The notes: generated by a model not told the origin, from the letters alone. 52,668 nt of DNA from Actinomycetota bacterium (GCA_009698575.1 WLPX01000011.1:1-52668), one strand, 5' to 3'; positions 17,208 to 27,303 are shown, numbered from the stretch's first letter. Translations and numbers: made by a program.

Positions 17208-17223
17208 GCGAACATAAGTTCGC
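17208..17223. promoter_or_regulatory. LexA-box-like palindrome upstream of the aldehyde dehydrogenase gene
   Basis: GCGAAC-ATAA-GTTCGC is a perfect 6+4+6 palindrome 69 bases before the ATG at 17293. Its inner ten bases (CGAAC, N4, GTTCG) equal the LexA consensus seen before recA in this same window; only the outermost pair differs. It may be a LexA site or the operator of an unrelated repressor. Confidence 0.45.
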
Positions 17224-17292
17224 CAATGTACGCTGAAATTAGTAGCACTCTTTTGTTAACTAAGTGTGCCAAGTTCCTATCAAGGAGTTCGA

Positions 17293-18831
17293 ATGGCTGT
17301 TTCCATTAATTATGCTTCAACCTCGTTGGGCACTGAAATTCTTGAGGCTAGTTTCGAGGCAGCTCTTAACCAGGCCCGAAAAGGTCTTGACGCACCTCTG
17401 CCGTTACTTATTGCTGGAAAAGAAGTAACGAGCTCCGAAACAATCGCGCGCTTTGATCCTTGCCACTTAGACCTCAAAGTTTCATCCGCATACGTTGCCA
17501 CGGCGCCGCAAGTTGATCAGGCTGTAGCGGCGGCGCATGCAATGCGCAAATCTTGGCGAAATACAAGTTACCAAGATCGAAATGTGATGATTCGAAAAGT
17601 TGGGGATTCAATTTCGGAAAATCTGATGCAAATTTCTGGAATACTCTCGGCTGAAACTGGAAAAACTCGCCTAGAAGCCGTTGGAGAAACTCAAGAAGTT
17701 TTAGACATGATCGAGCAATACTGTGGTCAAATCGAAATTCACAAAGGTTACGGCGCGCCTTTGAAATCAACGGCAGTCGAGTCGAACAGCGACTTGCTTA
17801 TTCCGTTTGGCACGTTTGCTGTCATTGTTCCATTTAACTTTCCAGTAGCTCTAGCAGCGGGAATGATGCTCGGCGCACTTGTTACTGGAAATACTGTTGT
17901 CGTTAAATCTTCAGATAAGACACCGCAATCAACCCATGCGCTCGTCAAACTTTTCGCCGACCATTTACCTGCTGGAGTCGTTAACTTACTTCACGGTGGA
18001 GCAGAAGTCGGTAAATTACTGGCAGCTACCGATGTTGACGGAATCGCATTCACTGGGTCTTCAAAAGTTGGTTGGGAGCTGGTGAAGACTGCGTCTCCTA
18101 CCGGTTTGCCACGTCCAGTGCTAGCAGAAATGGGAGGCCAAAACCCTGCAATCGTTTTGGCTTCGGCGAATCTAGATGATGCAGCCACCGGAATTGTTAA
18201 ATCTGCATATGGATTGTCAGGACAAAAATGTAGTGCTTGCCGTCGAGTAATTGCCGATGCATCTGTTGCCGACGAGTTAATTGCAAAAATAGCGGAAAAA
18301 ATATCCAAATTGGTCGTTGGAGATCCGATAGACGTTACATCTAATTTGGGCCCAGTCATTGATGACGAAATCGGAAAACGAATTGACACTGCGCTTGCCT
18401 TAGCAAAAAAAGATGGTCGCATTGTTGCGGGAGAGCGACTAAATATTCCAGGCAACTTCTTTTCACCGATACTAATTTCTGACTTACCTAAAGGTCACGA
18501 ACTAACTCGTGAAGAATTGTTTGCGCCATTCTTGACCGTGGTAAAAGTTAATGGAATTGACGAAGCGATCCTAGAAGCTAATTCAGTTAAGTATGGATTG
18601 TCGGCTGGGGTGTTTTCTGGCAAGCAAGAAGAGGTCGATCAGTTCCTAGATGAAATTGAAGCAGGCGTGCTGTATGCCAATCGGGCAGCAGGTGCCACAA
18701 CTGGCGCTTGGCCAGGTGTCCAATCATTCTGTGGCTGGAAAATGAGCGGCTCATCGGGCAAAGGTGGCTTAGCTAATTGGTACCTACCTGGCTTTATGCG
18801 GGAACAGAGCAGAACGATTGTAGGCATTTAG
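17293..18831 (+). CDS. NAD(P)-dependent aldehyde dehydrogenase, P5C dehydrogenase-like
   Basis: This 512-residue ALDH has the catalytic Cys313 in GQKCSACRR, the general base Glu279 in LAEMGGQNPA, the oxyanion Asn182 in PFNFP and the nucleotide-binding FTGSSKVG. GQKCSA is characteristic of the L-glutamate-gamma-semialdehyde (P5C) dehydrogenase branch. The frame is open nine codons further upstream, but ATG at 17293 has AAGGAG 5 bases before it and is the likely start. In block 2 it could oxidise a semialdehyde produced by the aminotransferases or flavoproteins. No proline dehydrogenase of the PutA/PRODH type is nearby, so a proline pathway is not proven. Confidence 0.88.
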   Translation: MAVSINYASTSLGTEILEASFEAALNQARKGLDAPLPLLIAGKEVTSSETIARFDPCHLDLKVSSAYVATAPQVDQAVAAAHAMRKSWRNTSYQDRNVMIRKVGDSISENLMQISGILSAETGKTRLEAVGETQEVLDMIEQYCGQIEIHKGYGAPLKSTAVESNSDLLIPFGTFAVIVPFNFPVALAAGMMLGALVTGNTVVVKSSDKTPQSTHALVKLFADHLPAGVVNLLHGGAEVGKLLAATDVDGIAFTGSSKVGWELVKTASPTGLPRPVLAEMGGQNPAIVLASANLDDAATGIVKSAYGLSGQKCSACRRVIADASVADELIAKIAEKISKLVVGDPIDVTSNLGPVIDDEIGKRIDTALALAKKDGRIVAGERLNIPGNFFSPILISDLPKGHELTREELFAPFLTVVKVNGIDEAILEANSVKYGLSAGVFSGKQEEVDQFLDEIEAGVLYANRAAGATTGAWPGVQSFCGWKMSGSSGKGGLANWYLPGFMREQSRTIVGI

Positions 18832-18833
18832 TC

Positions 18834-20021
18834 ATGCTCGACGACATCATGAAGCCTTATCGCGAACATCCGCTAACTGATCGCGCAAAAAAGGTGATGA
18901 CCAGCGGAAATACCAGATCTACGCTCTTTATTCCGCCAGCTCCGCCTTATGCCGTATCGGGATCGGGCTGCATACTCACTGACAATTTGAATCACCAGGT
19001 GATAGATCTAAACAATAACTACACCGCGATGATTCACGGCCACTCCTATGAACCAATTAACAAAGTGGTAGTCGATCAACTGAGTAAAGGAACAGCTTTC
19101 GGTCTGCCCACCGAATCAGATGTTGCTCTTGCTGAAGTCATGGCTGCCCGAACTGGCATTCAATATTGGCGGTTCTCGAACTCTGGCACTGAAGCGCTAA
19201 TGACTGCCATTCGTGGGGCTCGAGCATTCACGGGTCGCGATGTAATAGTTAGATTTGCGGGGAGTTACCACGGCTCACACGAAGTATTTGTGGACCCAAC
19301 AGCTGCCGGAATCCCAAAAACCACCTCCCAGGTTGTAGTCGCATTACCGCAAGGGAATAAAGCTGAGTTTGATCGAGTAATGGCGGAAATGGGAACGCAA
19401 GTTGCTGCTGTAGTTCTTGATTTGATGCCAAATCGAGCGGGACTGGTTCCAGCTGACCAAAGCTTTGTACAGCACCTTCGGGAATCCACCTTGAAGTATG
19501 GCTCATTGCTAGTAATCGATGAAGTGATTACTTTTAGAGTCGGCGTTGGCGGCATGCATAAGGAGTATGGGATTTCTCCTGACTTAATTTCGGTAGGCAA
19601 AGTAATGGGTGGAGGCTTCCCAGTGGGCGGGGTTGGTGGCTCTCAGGAAATAATGAGCGTTTTCGATCCAATTAGATCTGGAACTGTCTCCCTAGGCGGA
19701 ACTTTCAGCGCAAATCCGGTAACCATGCGGGCAGGTAAGGTTGCGATGGATAATTTCGGGTTGAATGAAGTTGAAAGGCTTAATGGCCTAGGTGAAAATT
19801 TACGTGCGCAGTTAAGGGAATCTGGGGTCAAGGTTTCTGGCTTCGGATCGTTGGCGCGGCTGCACGAAGATGTCGATCTGAACAATTTATGGTGGGAAAT
19901 GTACTCTCGCGGAGTACTCGCTGGAACAACGACCTTAATGTCACTATCAACACCAATGAGTCAAGGTCATATTGACGAAATCGTTAAGGTAATTAAGCAG
20001 TCCCTGGAAGCTGTTAAATAA
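18834..20021 (+). CDS. Class III aminotransferase, glutamate-1-semialdehyde aminomutase-like
   Basis: This PLP enzyme of 395 residues is in the group that contains HemL and beta-amino-acid transaminases. It shows RFSNSGTEALMTAIRGAR, SYHGSHE, VIDEVITFRVGVGG and the PLP lysine in SVGKVMGGGFPVGG, then GGTFSANPVTM. The ATG two bases after the ALDH stop is chosen as start. HemL is unlikely because no haem genes are present and the partners are catabolic. GSAM-like enzymes from catabolic clusters often act on beta-amino acids, giving 3-oxo acids, which would suit the CoA-transferase and thiolase upstream. It is the last gene of block 2. Confidence 0.85.
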   Translation: MLDDIMKPYREHPLTDRAKKVMTSGNTRSTLFIPPAPPYAVSGSGCILTDNLNHQVIDLNNNYTAMIHGHSYEPINKVVVDQLSKGTAFGLPTESDVALAEVMAARTGIQYWRFSNSGTEALMTAIRGARAFTGRDVIVRFAGSYHGSHEVFVDPTAAGIPKTTSQVVVALPQGNKAEFDRVMAEMGTQVAAVVLDLMPNRAGLVPADQSFVQHLRESTLKYGSLLVIDEVITFRVGVGGMHKEYGISPDLISVGKVMGGGFPVGGVGGSQEIMSVFDPIRSGTVSLGGTFSANPVTMRAGKVAMDNFGLNEVERLNGLGENLRAQLRESGVKVSGFGSLARLHEDVDLNNLWWEMYSRGVLAGTTTLMSLSTPMSQGHIDEIVKVIKQSLEAVK

Positions 20022-20088
20022 TCCACACCAAAGCATTGTGCACAGCGATGCTTCCCTGATTGCTGTTCATACGTCCACTAAGCAACAT

Positions 20089-20117
20089 CTATCCCACAAA
20101 CAATATTTGGGGGATAG
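20089..20117 (+). promoter_or_regulatory. Hairpin enclosing the ribosome site of the small SSB gene
   Basis: CTATCCCACAAA (20089-20100), loop CAATA, and TTTGGGGGATAG (20106-20117) form a 12-bp stem with one A-G mismatch, ending on the base before the ATG. The only Shine-Dalgarno-like run, GGGGGA, is inside the 3' arm, so the folded leader would block translation. It could equally be a DNA operator. Confidence 0.6.
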
Positions 20118-20453
20118 ATGACTGCATTAGCGCAAGATTTTGCGAACTGGGAAAACGCTGTGACTTTAGTGGCGCGGGTGACTTCCGAGGCCGAGCCGTT
20201 TGAATTACCAAGTGGAGACACACTCATGAAGTTTCGAGTTGTGGTGCCACGCCATAAGCCAGTAACCAAGGCAACCGTAGACACCATTGATTGTGTGGCC
20301 TTTAAGCCCGTTGTTCAACGCAAAGCTGGCAATTTGGCTATCGGTGATGTCGTTGAAGTAACTGGTGCACTGCGTCGCCGCTTCTGGAAAACCGGAGTCG
20401 GTGTGGCATCTCGCATGGAAGTTGAAGTTAGCAACTTACGAACCGTCAAGTGA
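20118..20453 (+). CDS. Small single-stranded DNA-binding (SSB-like) OB-fold protein
   Basis: This 111-residue protein has the SSB-type OB fold: VTLVARVTSEAE, LMKFRVVVPRH, DTIDCVAFKP, and GDVVEVTGALRRRFW as the strand before the C-terminal beta hairpin. It lacks the disordered tail and the acidic DDDIPF-type tip of the replication SSB, so it is an accessory paralogue rather than the essential protein. It precedes the HAD phosphatase gene by 32 bases and the recN region by a few genes, which hints at a repair or stress role. Expression may be limited by the hairpin covering its ribosome site. Confidence 0.82.
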   Translation: MTALAQDFANWENAVTLVARVTSEAEPFELPSGDTLMKFRVVVPRHKPVTKATVDTIDCVAFKPVVQRKAGNLAIGDVVEVTGALRRRFWKTGVGVASRMEVEVSNLRTVK

Positions 20454-20485
20454 TCAACAACTCGATGTAGTGGCATTCTTAAGGG

Positions 20486-21490
20486 GTGTCGAGTTTCAAA
20501 TCCGCTAGTCCAATCCTTGCTAAGGCCTATGACACAGCGCTATTAGATCTTGATGGCGTGGTTTACATCGGGGAAGACGCTGTCCCAGGTGTTATCGGCG
20601 CGCTAAATCAAGCGCATGATGAATTTGGCATGACACTTACTTGCGTAACTAACAATGCTTCGCGTTCACCGCAGCGAGTTGCCCAACATCTGCAAGAACT
20701 TGGACTTGAAGTAACTGCCGAAGATGTTGTAACTTCGGCGCAAGCTGGCGCTGCTGAGCTTGCAAAACTGATTCCGCCAGGATCAAATGTTTTTGTTTTA
20801 GGCAGCAAAGATCTAGCCCGCGAAGTTGAACTGGTTGGATTAATTCCAAGTCATGATGACTCACAAATTTACGACGCAATGATTCAGGGTTACTGGCCAG
20901 ACATGCCATTTCGGATGCTTGAGTTTGCAGCCAGCGTTTTGCAAACTGGCGTGCCATGGGTTGCAACCAACATGGACATGACTATCCCAACTCCAACAGG
21001 TGTTGCTCCTGGAAACGGCACCATGGTTACCGCCCTTGGTGAAACGGTTAATCGCAAGCCAACATTGGTTGCTGGCAAACCCGAAACTCCACTGATGCAG
21101 CAATCCATTGATCGCACCAAAGCCAAGCGTCCAATCGTGATTGGCGATCGACTCGACACTGATATTCATGGTGCTAACAATGTTGGAATCGATTCCTTGC
21201 TCGTGCTTTCTGGCGTGACAACCATCGAAGAGATTCTCCAGGCTCCAATAGAACTTCGGCCAACTTATTTAGCATGGGACGCCAGCGCAGTACTAACTGC
21301 GCAAAACGGAACTGAAATCAAGGACCAGATAACAACTTGTGGGGGATGGAAAGTAGTCGCCGGCGACCTGCTTGGCCAAGGTGATGCCCTCGATGCGGTC
21401 ACAGCAGTTACCGTGGCGCATTGGAATGGTGAAATATCTCTTGATTCGGCCCTGCTTGCATTGGCTGGCATCGGTCTCGAGGTGCGCTGA
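20486..21490 (+). CDS. HAD-family sugar/glycerol phosphate phosphatase (Rv1692-like, NagD type)
   Basis: This 334-residue HAD hydrolase of the NagD/p-nitrophenyl phosphatase group has motif I DLDGVVY with nucleophile Asp21 and Asp23, motif II TNNAS, motif III Lys in AGKPETP, and motif IV GDRLDTDIHGA. The M. tuberculosis homologue in the same position, Rv1692, is described as a glycerol-3-phosphate phosphatase of phospholipid recycling, which is the best guess here. The start is GTG with AAGGG overlapping it closely; an alternative start cannot be excluded. The position before small genes and tlyA matches the usual actinobacterial order. Confidence 0.88.
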   Translation: MSSFKSASPILAKAYDTALLDLDGVVYIGEDAVPGVIGALNQAHDEFGMTLTCVTNNASRSPQRVAQHLQELGLEVTAEDVVTSAQAGAAELAKLIPPGSNVFVLGSKDLAREVELVGLIPSHDDSQIYDAMIQGYWPDMPFRMLEFAASVLQTGVPWVATNMDMTIPTPTGVAPGNGTMVTALGETVNRKPTLVAGKPETPLMQQSIDRTKAKRPIVIGDRLDTDIHGANNVGIDSLLVLSGVTTIEEILQAPIELRPTYLAWDASAVLTAQNGTEIKDQITTCGGWKVVAGDLLGQGDALDAVTAVTVAHWNGEISLDSALLALAGIGLEVR

Positions 21491-21505
21491 CCCTATATTT
21501 CGGGT

Positions 21506-21511
21506 TAGCGT
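21506..21511 (+). promoter_or_regulatory. Possible -10 element for a leaderless transcript
   Basis: TAGCGT lies 6 bases before the GTG at 21518. The spacing places transcription start at or near the start codon, and no clear ribosome site is present. Confidence 0.35.
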
Positions 21512-21517
21512 AGGTAC

Positions 21518-21889
21518 GTGATTGATATTCGTGCGGCTATGAGCATGGCCCAAGAAATGCTTGATGAGTCGGTAAACCAGATCAAAACCAACGTGGAAGA
21601 AAACTCCAAGGATGGCATTGATACCAAGATGGTTGTCGAAGCAATCACTGCCGTTGGAACACTTGCCGGTGGAATCATCATGGAGTTTGCTTCCAAACTG
21701 CCAAAGCCTGGAGCATCTGGCCCAATTGATGAGCAAGCTCGCAAATTGGTCACAACTGAACTAGACAAGATCATCGGTCGTATGGGATTAGTCCAAGAAG
21801 ATGAATTAGCAGCCTTACGTAAACGTGTAGTTGACCTTGAAGCTGCCTTGACAAAAGCCGAAAAGCCAGCCGCAAAGGCCAAGTCCTAA
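21518..21889 (+). CDS. Small coiled-coil protein of unknown function
   Basis: This 123-residue soluble protein is rich in Ala, Glu, Lys and Asp. The middle has a short hydrophobic glycine-containing helix (VEAITAVGTLAGGIIMEFA). The C-terminal third (LVQEDELAALRKRVVDLEAA) is a heptad-like coiled coil followed by a Lys/Ala tail. This layout recalls phasin-like or UbiK/BMFP-like oligomeric helical proteins, but I do not recognise the family with certainty. It lies 27 bases after the HAD phosphatase gene and 31 before the next small gene. The start is GTG at 21518; ATG at 21539 is an alternative. Confidence 0.65.
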   Translation: MIDIRAAMSMAQEMLDESVNQIKTNVEENSKDGIDTKMVVEAITAVGTLAGGIIMEFASKLPKPGASGPIDEQARKLVTTELDKIIGRMGLVQEDELAALRKRVVDLEAALTKAEKPAAKAKS

Positions 21890-21908
21890 CTCCTGACCAG
21901 TCACGCCA

Positions 21909-21914
21909 TAGGCT
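21909..21914 (+). promoter_or_regulatory. Possible -10 element for a leaderless transcript
   Basis: TAGGCT lies 6 bases before the ATG at 21921, with no ribosome site between. The arrangement fits a leaderless mRNA. Confidence 0.4.
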
Positions 21915-21920
21915 AGAGCC

Positions 21921-22205
21921 ATGGAAAACTCTCAAGTCAGCGATTACCTCGACACGCTAGACGACGTCGTAACTGACTCTGACGAGGCGCTATTAGGCAA
22001 CGATGCCGAACTATTTACCAAAGCCTCACCGCAAGCACCAGCTGTTTCCATGGCAACTTTGCCAGTAACTGGCGAAGCTCGCGTCGATGATGCCCTAGGC
22101 AGGTTAGCCGATTTGCAAGGCCTACCAGTTCACGAACACGTTGATGTGTTTGAAGATGTGCAGCGCCGGTTGCATGAAACTTTGGCTGACCTAGCCGGTC
22201 AGTAA
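21921..22205 (+). CDS. Conserved actinobacterial small acidic protein upstream of tlyA
   Basis: This acidic protein of 94 residues has no membrane segment. The C-terminal part, with GEARVDDALGRLADL and VFEDVQRRLHETL, is the conserved portion; short proteins with the same ending lie just before tlyA in many actinobacteria. Function is unknown. It is 13 bases from tlyA, so it is probably co-transcribed with it. Confidence 0.75.
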   Translation: MENSQVSDYLDTLDDVVTDSDEALLGNDAELFTKASPQAPAVSMATLPVTGEARVDDALGRLADLQGLPVHEHVDVFEDVQRRLHETLADLAGQ

Positions 22206-22218
22206 TTCCCTAACTCCC

Positions 22219-23010
22219 GTGACTCGCCGCCGCCTCGACGTTGAATTAGTTCGACGACACTTGGCTCGCAGTCGTGAACAAGCCCAAGATTTAATCGCTG
22301 ACGGTTTGGTAATTGTTGGCGGCATGGTCGCATCAAAAGCAGCAACGCAAGTTGATGAATCCGCAGCTATCAAAGTAAACCTTGATGCCGATGAGGATTT
22401 CGTTTCGCGAGGTGCGCATAAATTAATTGGCGCATTAGATGCCTTTGGCATTGATGTCTCAGGATTGGTTGCCTTAGATGCCGGCGCATCAACTGGTGGA
22501 TTTAGCGATGTGATGTTACGCCGGGGGATTGCGCGTATCTATTGCGTTGATGTGGGCTATGGCCAGCTGGCTTGGAAAGTTAGTCAAGATCCAAAAGTTA
22601 CGGTCATGGATCGCACTAACATTCGTTACTTAACTCCCGAACTGCTGGGTGCATCCGTGGATTTGATTGTCGCTGACCTTTCCTTTATTTCATTGGAAAC
22701 CGTGTTACCTGCCTTGGTTTCAGTGCTCAAACCAACGGGCCAAGCCTTACTTATGGTCAAACCCCAGTTCGAAGTAGGCAAAGACGCCCTAGGCCCGGGC
22801 GGTGTTGTGGAAGACAATGAGCAACGCATCGAGTCAGTCAATAAGATCGCAGGTAAGGCTTATTCATTAGGTCTAGGAACTGCTGGGGTAGTAGCCAGCC
22901 CGCTGCCTGGACCTTCTGGAAATGTTGAATATTTTTTGTGGTTAAAGCCAGGAGCGCCGGCCCCACAAGATTCTGATGTTCGTCAAGCAGTTAAGGAGGG
23001 ACCGCAATGA
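22219..23010 (+). CDS. tlyA: rRNA 2'-O-methyltransferase TlyA
   Basis: This 263-residue protein has an N-terminal S4 RNA-binding domain (about 1-60, RRRLDVELVRRHLARSREQA) and a class I methyltransferase domain. SAM motif I is LDAGASTGGFSD; VADLSFISL and MVKPQFEVGK carry the catalytic Lys/Asp positions of the 2'-O-ribose methylase group. In mycobacteria TlyA methylates cytidines in 16S and 23S rRNA and its loss gives capreomycin resistance. The start is GTG at 22219 with little ribosome site. Its TGA overlaps the ATG of nadK (ATGA), giving coupled translation. Confidence 0.95.
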   Translation: MTRRRLDVELVRRHLARSREQAQDLIADGLVIVGGMVASKAATQVDESAAIKVNLDADEDFVSRGAHKLIGALDAFGIDVSGLVALDAGASTGGFSDVMLRRGIARIYCVDVGYGQLAWKVSQDPKVTVMDRTNIRYLTPELLGASVDLIVADLSFISLETVLPALVSVLKPTGQALLMVKPQFEVGKDALGPGGVVEDNEQRIESVNKIAGKAYSLGLGTAGVVASPLPGPSGNVEYFLWLKPGAPAPQDSDVRQAVKEGPQ

Positions 23011-23870
23011 GTCGTAAAGTCTTATTTGTAATTCATGCCGCCCATCCAACTGCTTTTGATATTGCGCGCTCGGCTGCCTCTGGCTTGATTGCCAACGGAA
23101 TTGCAGTTGCCGTTTCAGATGGCGACGAATCTGGCGTTGGTATCGCCGAAGTAACTGCCAGCAATGATGCTGCCGGTTGTGAACTAGTTATGGTCTTTGG
23201 TGGCGACGGCACAATTTTGCGCGGTATCGAAATTGCGCGCGAACACGATGTTCCAGTTTTCTCGGTAAACCTAGGACACGTTGGCTTTTTGGCCGAAGCT
23301 GAACCAGAAGATATTGACGCCGTAATCAACACAGTTGTAAATAAAGAATGGTCAGTTGAAGAACGCACCGCGCTTTCGATTCACGCAACTGATGCTGATG
23401 GTCGCGCGTGGGAATCTTGGGCACTTAATGAAGTTGCGATCGAAAAGTATCATCGCGAACACATGACTAAATTGCTTGTCAGTATTGATGAGCGCCCAGT
23501 TTCACATTGGTCTTGCGATGGTGTGCTGGTTGCAACGCCAACTGGATCAACGGCCTATGCCTTTAGTGCTGGTGGCCCTGTGGTTTGGCCCGAAGTAGAA
23601 GCCATGTTAGTTGTTCCAATTAGCGCTCATGCCTTGTTTGCTAAGCCGCTAGTTGTTTCGCCAAAATCTGTAGTTGAACTTGTTGTGACAACTGGCCCAG
23701 TTGAAGTTAGTTGCGATCGACGTCGCAAAACCGAACTGGCAACCGGGGCAACAATTCGCGTGGTCCGCAACACGCAATCTGTGAAGCTTGCTCGCACACA
23801 CTTGACGCCATTTACCGAGCGCTTAGTCGCCAAATTTGAATTACCAGTTCACGGCTGGCGAGCTCAATAA
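23007..23870 (+). CDS. nadK: NAD kinase
   Basis: This 287-residue NAD kinase phosphorylates NAD to NADP with ATP or polyphosphate. The catalytic GGDGT motif is at 65-69, NLGHVGFLAE follows, and ALNEVAIEK and DGVLVATPTGSTAYAFSAGG are the NAD-binding segments. Gene order tlyA-nadK-recN is the standard actinobacterial one. It overlaps tlyA by 4 bases, with AAGGAGGG inside tlyA as a strong ribosome site. Confidence 0.96.
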   Translation: MSRKVLFVIHAAHPTAFDIARSAASGLIANGIAVAVSDGDESGVGIAEVTASNDAAGCELVMVFGGDGTILRGIEIAREHDVPVFSVNLGHVGFLAEAEPEDIDAVINTVVNKEWSVEERTALSIHATDADGRAWESWALNEVAIEKYHREHMTKLLVSIDERPVSHWSCDGVLVATPTGSTAYAFSAGGPVVWPEVEAMLVVPISAHALFAKPLVVSPKSVVELVVTTGPVEVSCDRRRKTELATGATIRVVRNTQSVKLARTHLTPFTERLVAKFELPVHGWRAQ

Positions 23871-23893
23871 TGGCCAGAATTGTAAGTTAACGC

Positions 23894-25609
23894 ATGATCG
23901 AACAGCTTCGCATAAAGAACCTTGGCGTCATCCGCGATGCCACCTTGGATTTTGCGCCAGGGTTAACCGTGCTAACCGGCGAGACCGGTGCGGGCAAAAC
24001 TATGGTGTTTCGAAGTCTGCATTTATTGTTTGGTGGCAAAGCCGACAGCACACTAATTTCAACTGGCGCTGATCAAGCCAGCGTCGAAGCTGATGTGGCG
24101 ATGCCTAATGACCTTGTGGCACGCCTTGATGAACTAGGCGGCGAAGTCGAAGATGGCAACATCGCAATAATTTCTCGCCAAGTTAATGCAACTGGTCGCA
24201 GCCGATCATTTGCTGGGGGAGTTTCTGTTCCGGCCGGTGTTGTTGGCGAACTCGGTGAAGCCTTAGTAGCAGTGCATGGCCAAAGCGATCAACTGCGCCT
24301 GACGAAAACTGACCAACAGCGCCAATTGCTTGATCGTTATGCCGGGGAAACTGTGGCCAAGCCAATGACAAAATATTCCGAGCTTTGGGATGCCCAGCGC
24401 ACCTTAGAGCGCCGAATTGAAAGCCTGACGGCTGATGCTGGCACCCGCGCAGCCCAACTTGATCGCATCACCCGAATCTTGGAACAAGTGGATTCCCTAA
24501 AGCCACTCCCAGGTGAAGATCATGAACTCGATGACGAAGCAAAACGTCTAGCCCACACCGAAGCGTTGTATGAAGTAACTGCTCGCGCCAGTGACTTACT
24601 AACTGGTGGACAAAGCGATGACCTGCCAGTTGTTGCTGCTTTAGTAACTGCGCGCAAAGGACTTGATCACGAACGCAACCTTGATGCCACTCTCGGTGAG
24701 TTCGCCGATCGCATGAAAGAACTTGAAATCCTGGCGGCCGATCTTTCAGCTGACATCAGTTCGTATTCTGGCGGCATTGACGCCTCACCCCAGCGTTTGG
24801 CGCTTGTGGAATCACGCCGCGCCGCGCTAAAGACTTTGACTCGCGAATTCGGCGATGTCGATGACTTACTTACTTGGGTTACCGAAAATCGACCACGCGT
24901 TGCCGAACTCGAAGGCGGCGATGAGATTTTGGAACAACTGCGCGAAGAGTTGGCTCAAGTTAAAGCCGATCTGACAAAAACTGGTGGCGAAGTTACGAAA
25001 GCTCGGACTAAAGCCGCCGCTGCATTTTCTGCCGAAGTAACTGGCGAACTAGAAAGCCTTGCCATGGCCGGGGCTACGGTGCAATTTAAGTTAAGTCCAG
25101 CTACGCCTGGGCCACATGGTGCAGATCTAGTCGAACTTGGCCTAATTAGCCGGCCAGATTCACCCTGGATCCCGATGGCAAAAGGGGCCTCTGGCGGGGA
25201 ACTTAGCCGAATCATGCTTGCCGTCGAAGTCGTATTGGCTGCGGCCGATCCTACGGAAACTTTTGTCTTTGACGAAGTCGATGCCGGAGTTGGCGGCGCA
25301 GCTGCAGTCGAAGTCGGTAAGCGCCTAGCGCGCCTAGCTCGCAGCGCCCAAGTCATCGTCGTCACCCACTTGCCGCAGGTCGCAGCATTTGCCGATCGTC
25401 ACTTAGTGATTGCAAGATCTGATGGCCAGGAAGTTCACAGCTCAGCAGTTACCCAAGTGCAACAAGGCGATCGCGTCGCTGAACTATCCCGAATGCTGGC
25501 AGGTCTTGCCGATAGCCAGGCCGGCAGTCAGTTAGCCGAAGAATTACTGGCGCTAGCCCAGACTGAACGCCAAGGCGCGCCAACTTCTCGCCAAAAATCT
25601 AAGGCTTAA
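23894..25609 (+). CDS. recN: DNA repair protein RecN
   Basis: This 571-residue SMC-like ATPase of double-strand break repair has Walker A GETGAGKT at 29-36, a central coiled coil (about 150-370, rich in Leu/Glu/Arg), the ABC signature GASGGELSRIMLA and Walker B TFVFDEVDAGVGG, then the H-loop VVTHLPQVAAFA. Length and architecture are complete. No LexA box is visible before it, unlike recA and lexA. The hexamer TAAGTT 5 bases before the ATG suggests a promoter giving a leaderless or very short leader. Confidence 0.96.
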   Translation: MIEQLRIKNLGVIRDATLDFAPGLTVLTGETGAGKTMVFRSLHLLFGGKADSTLISTGADQASVEADVAMPNDLVARLDELGGEVEDGNIAIISRQVNATGRSRSFAGGVSVPAGVVGELGEALVAVHGQSDQLRLTKTDQQRQLLDRYAGETVAKPMTKYSELWDAQRTLERRIESLTADAGTRAAQLDRITRILEQVDSLKPLPGEDHELDDEAKRLAHTEALYEVTARASDLLTGGQSDDLPVVAALVTARKGLDHERNLDATLGEFADRMKELEILAADLSADISSYSGGIDASPQRLALVESRRAALKTLTREFGDVDDLLTWVTENRPRVAELEGGDEILEQLREELAQVKADLTKTGGEVTKARTKAAAAFSAEVTGELESLAMAGATVQFKLSPATPGPHGADLVELGLISRPDSPWIPMAKGASGGELSRIMLAVEVVLAAADPTETFVFDEVDAGVGGAAAVEVGKRLARLARSAQVIVVTHLPQVAAFADRHLVIARSDGQEVHSSAVTQVQQGDRVAELSRMLAGLADSQAGSQLAEELLALAQTERQGAPTSRQKSKA

Positions 25610-25663
25610 GGCAACACGCACCAAAGTTACCGACCCGATTACCCAACTGGCCCAGATGTGAGT

Positions 25664-25669
25664 TAAGTT
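25664..25669 (+). promoter_or_regulatory. Possible -10 element for a leaderless pyrG transcript
   Basis: TAAGTT lies 8 bases before the GTG at 25678, with no Shine-Dalgarno sequence. An overlapping hexamer TAGTAT (25669-25674) is a poorer fit in spacing. Confidence 0.35.
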
Positions 25670-25671
25670 AG

Positions 25672-27302
<1,631 letters not shown>

Positions 27303-27303
<1 letters not shown>

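Noticed and set aside
18834..20021. Assignment of the class III aminotransferase as HemL
   Set aside because: The sequence is GSAM-like, but it ends a catabolic cluster, has no haem genes nearby and is short at the N-terminus. A catabolic transaminase is more plausible.
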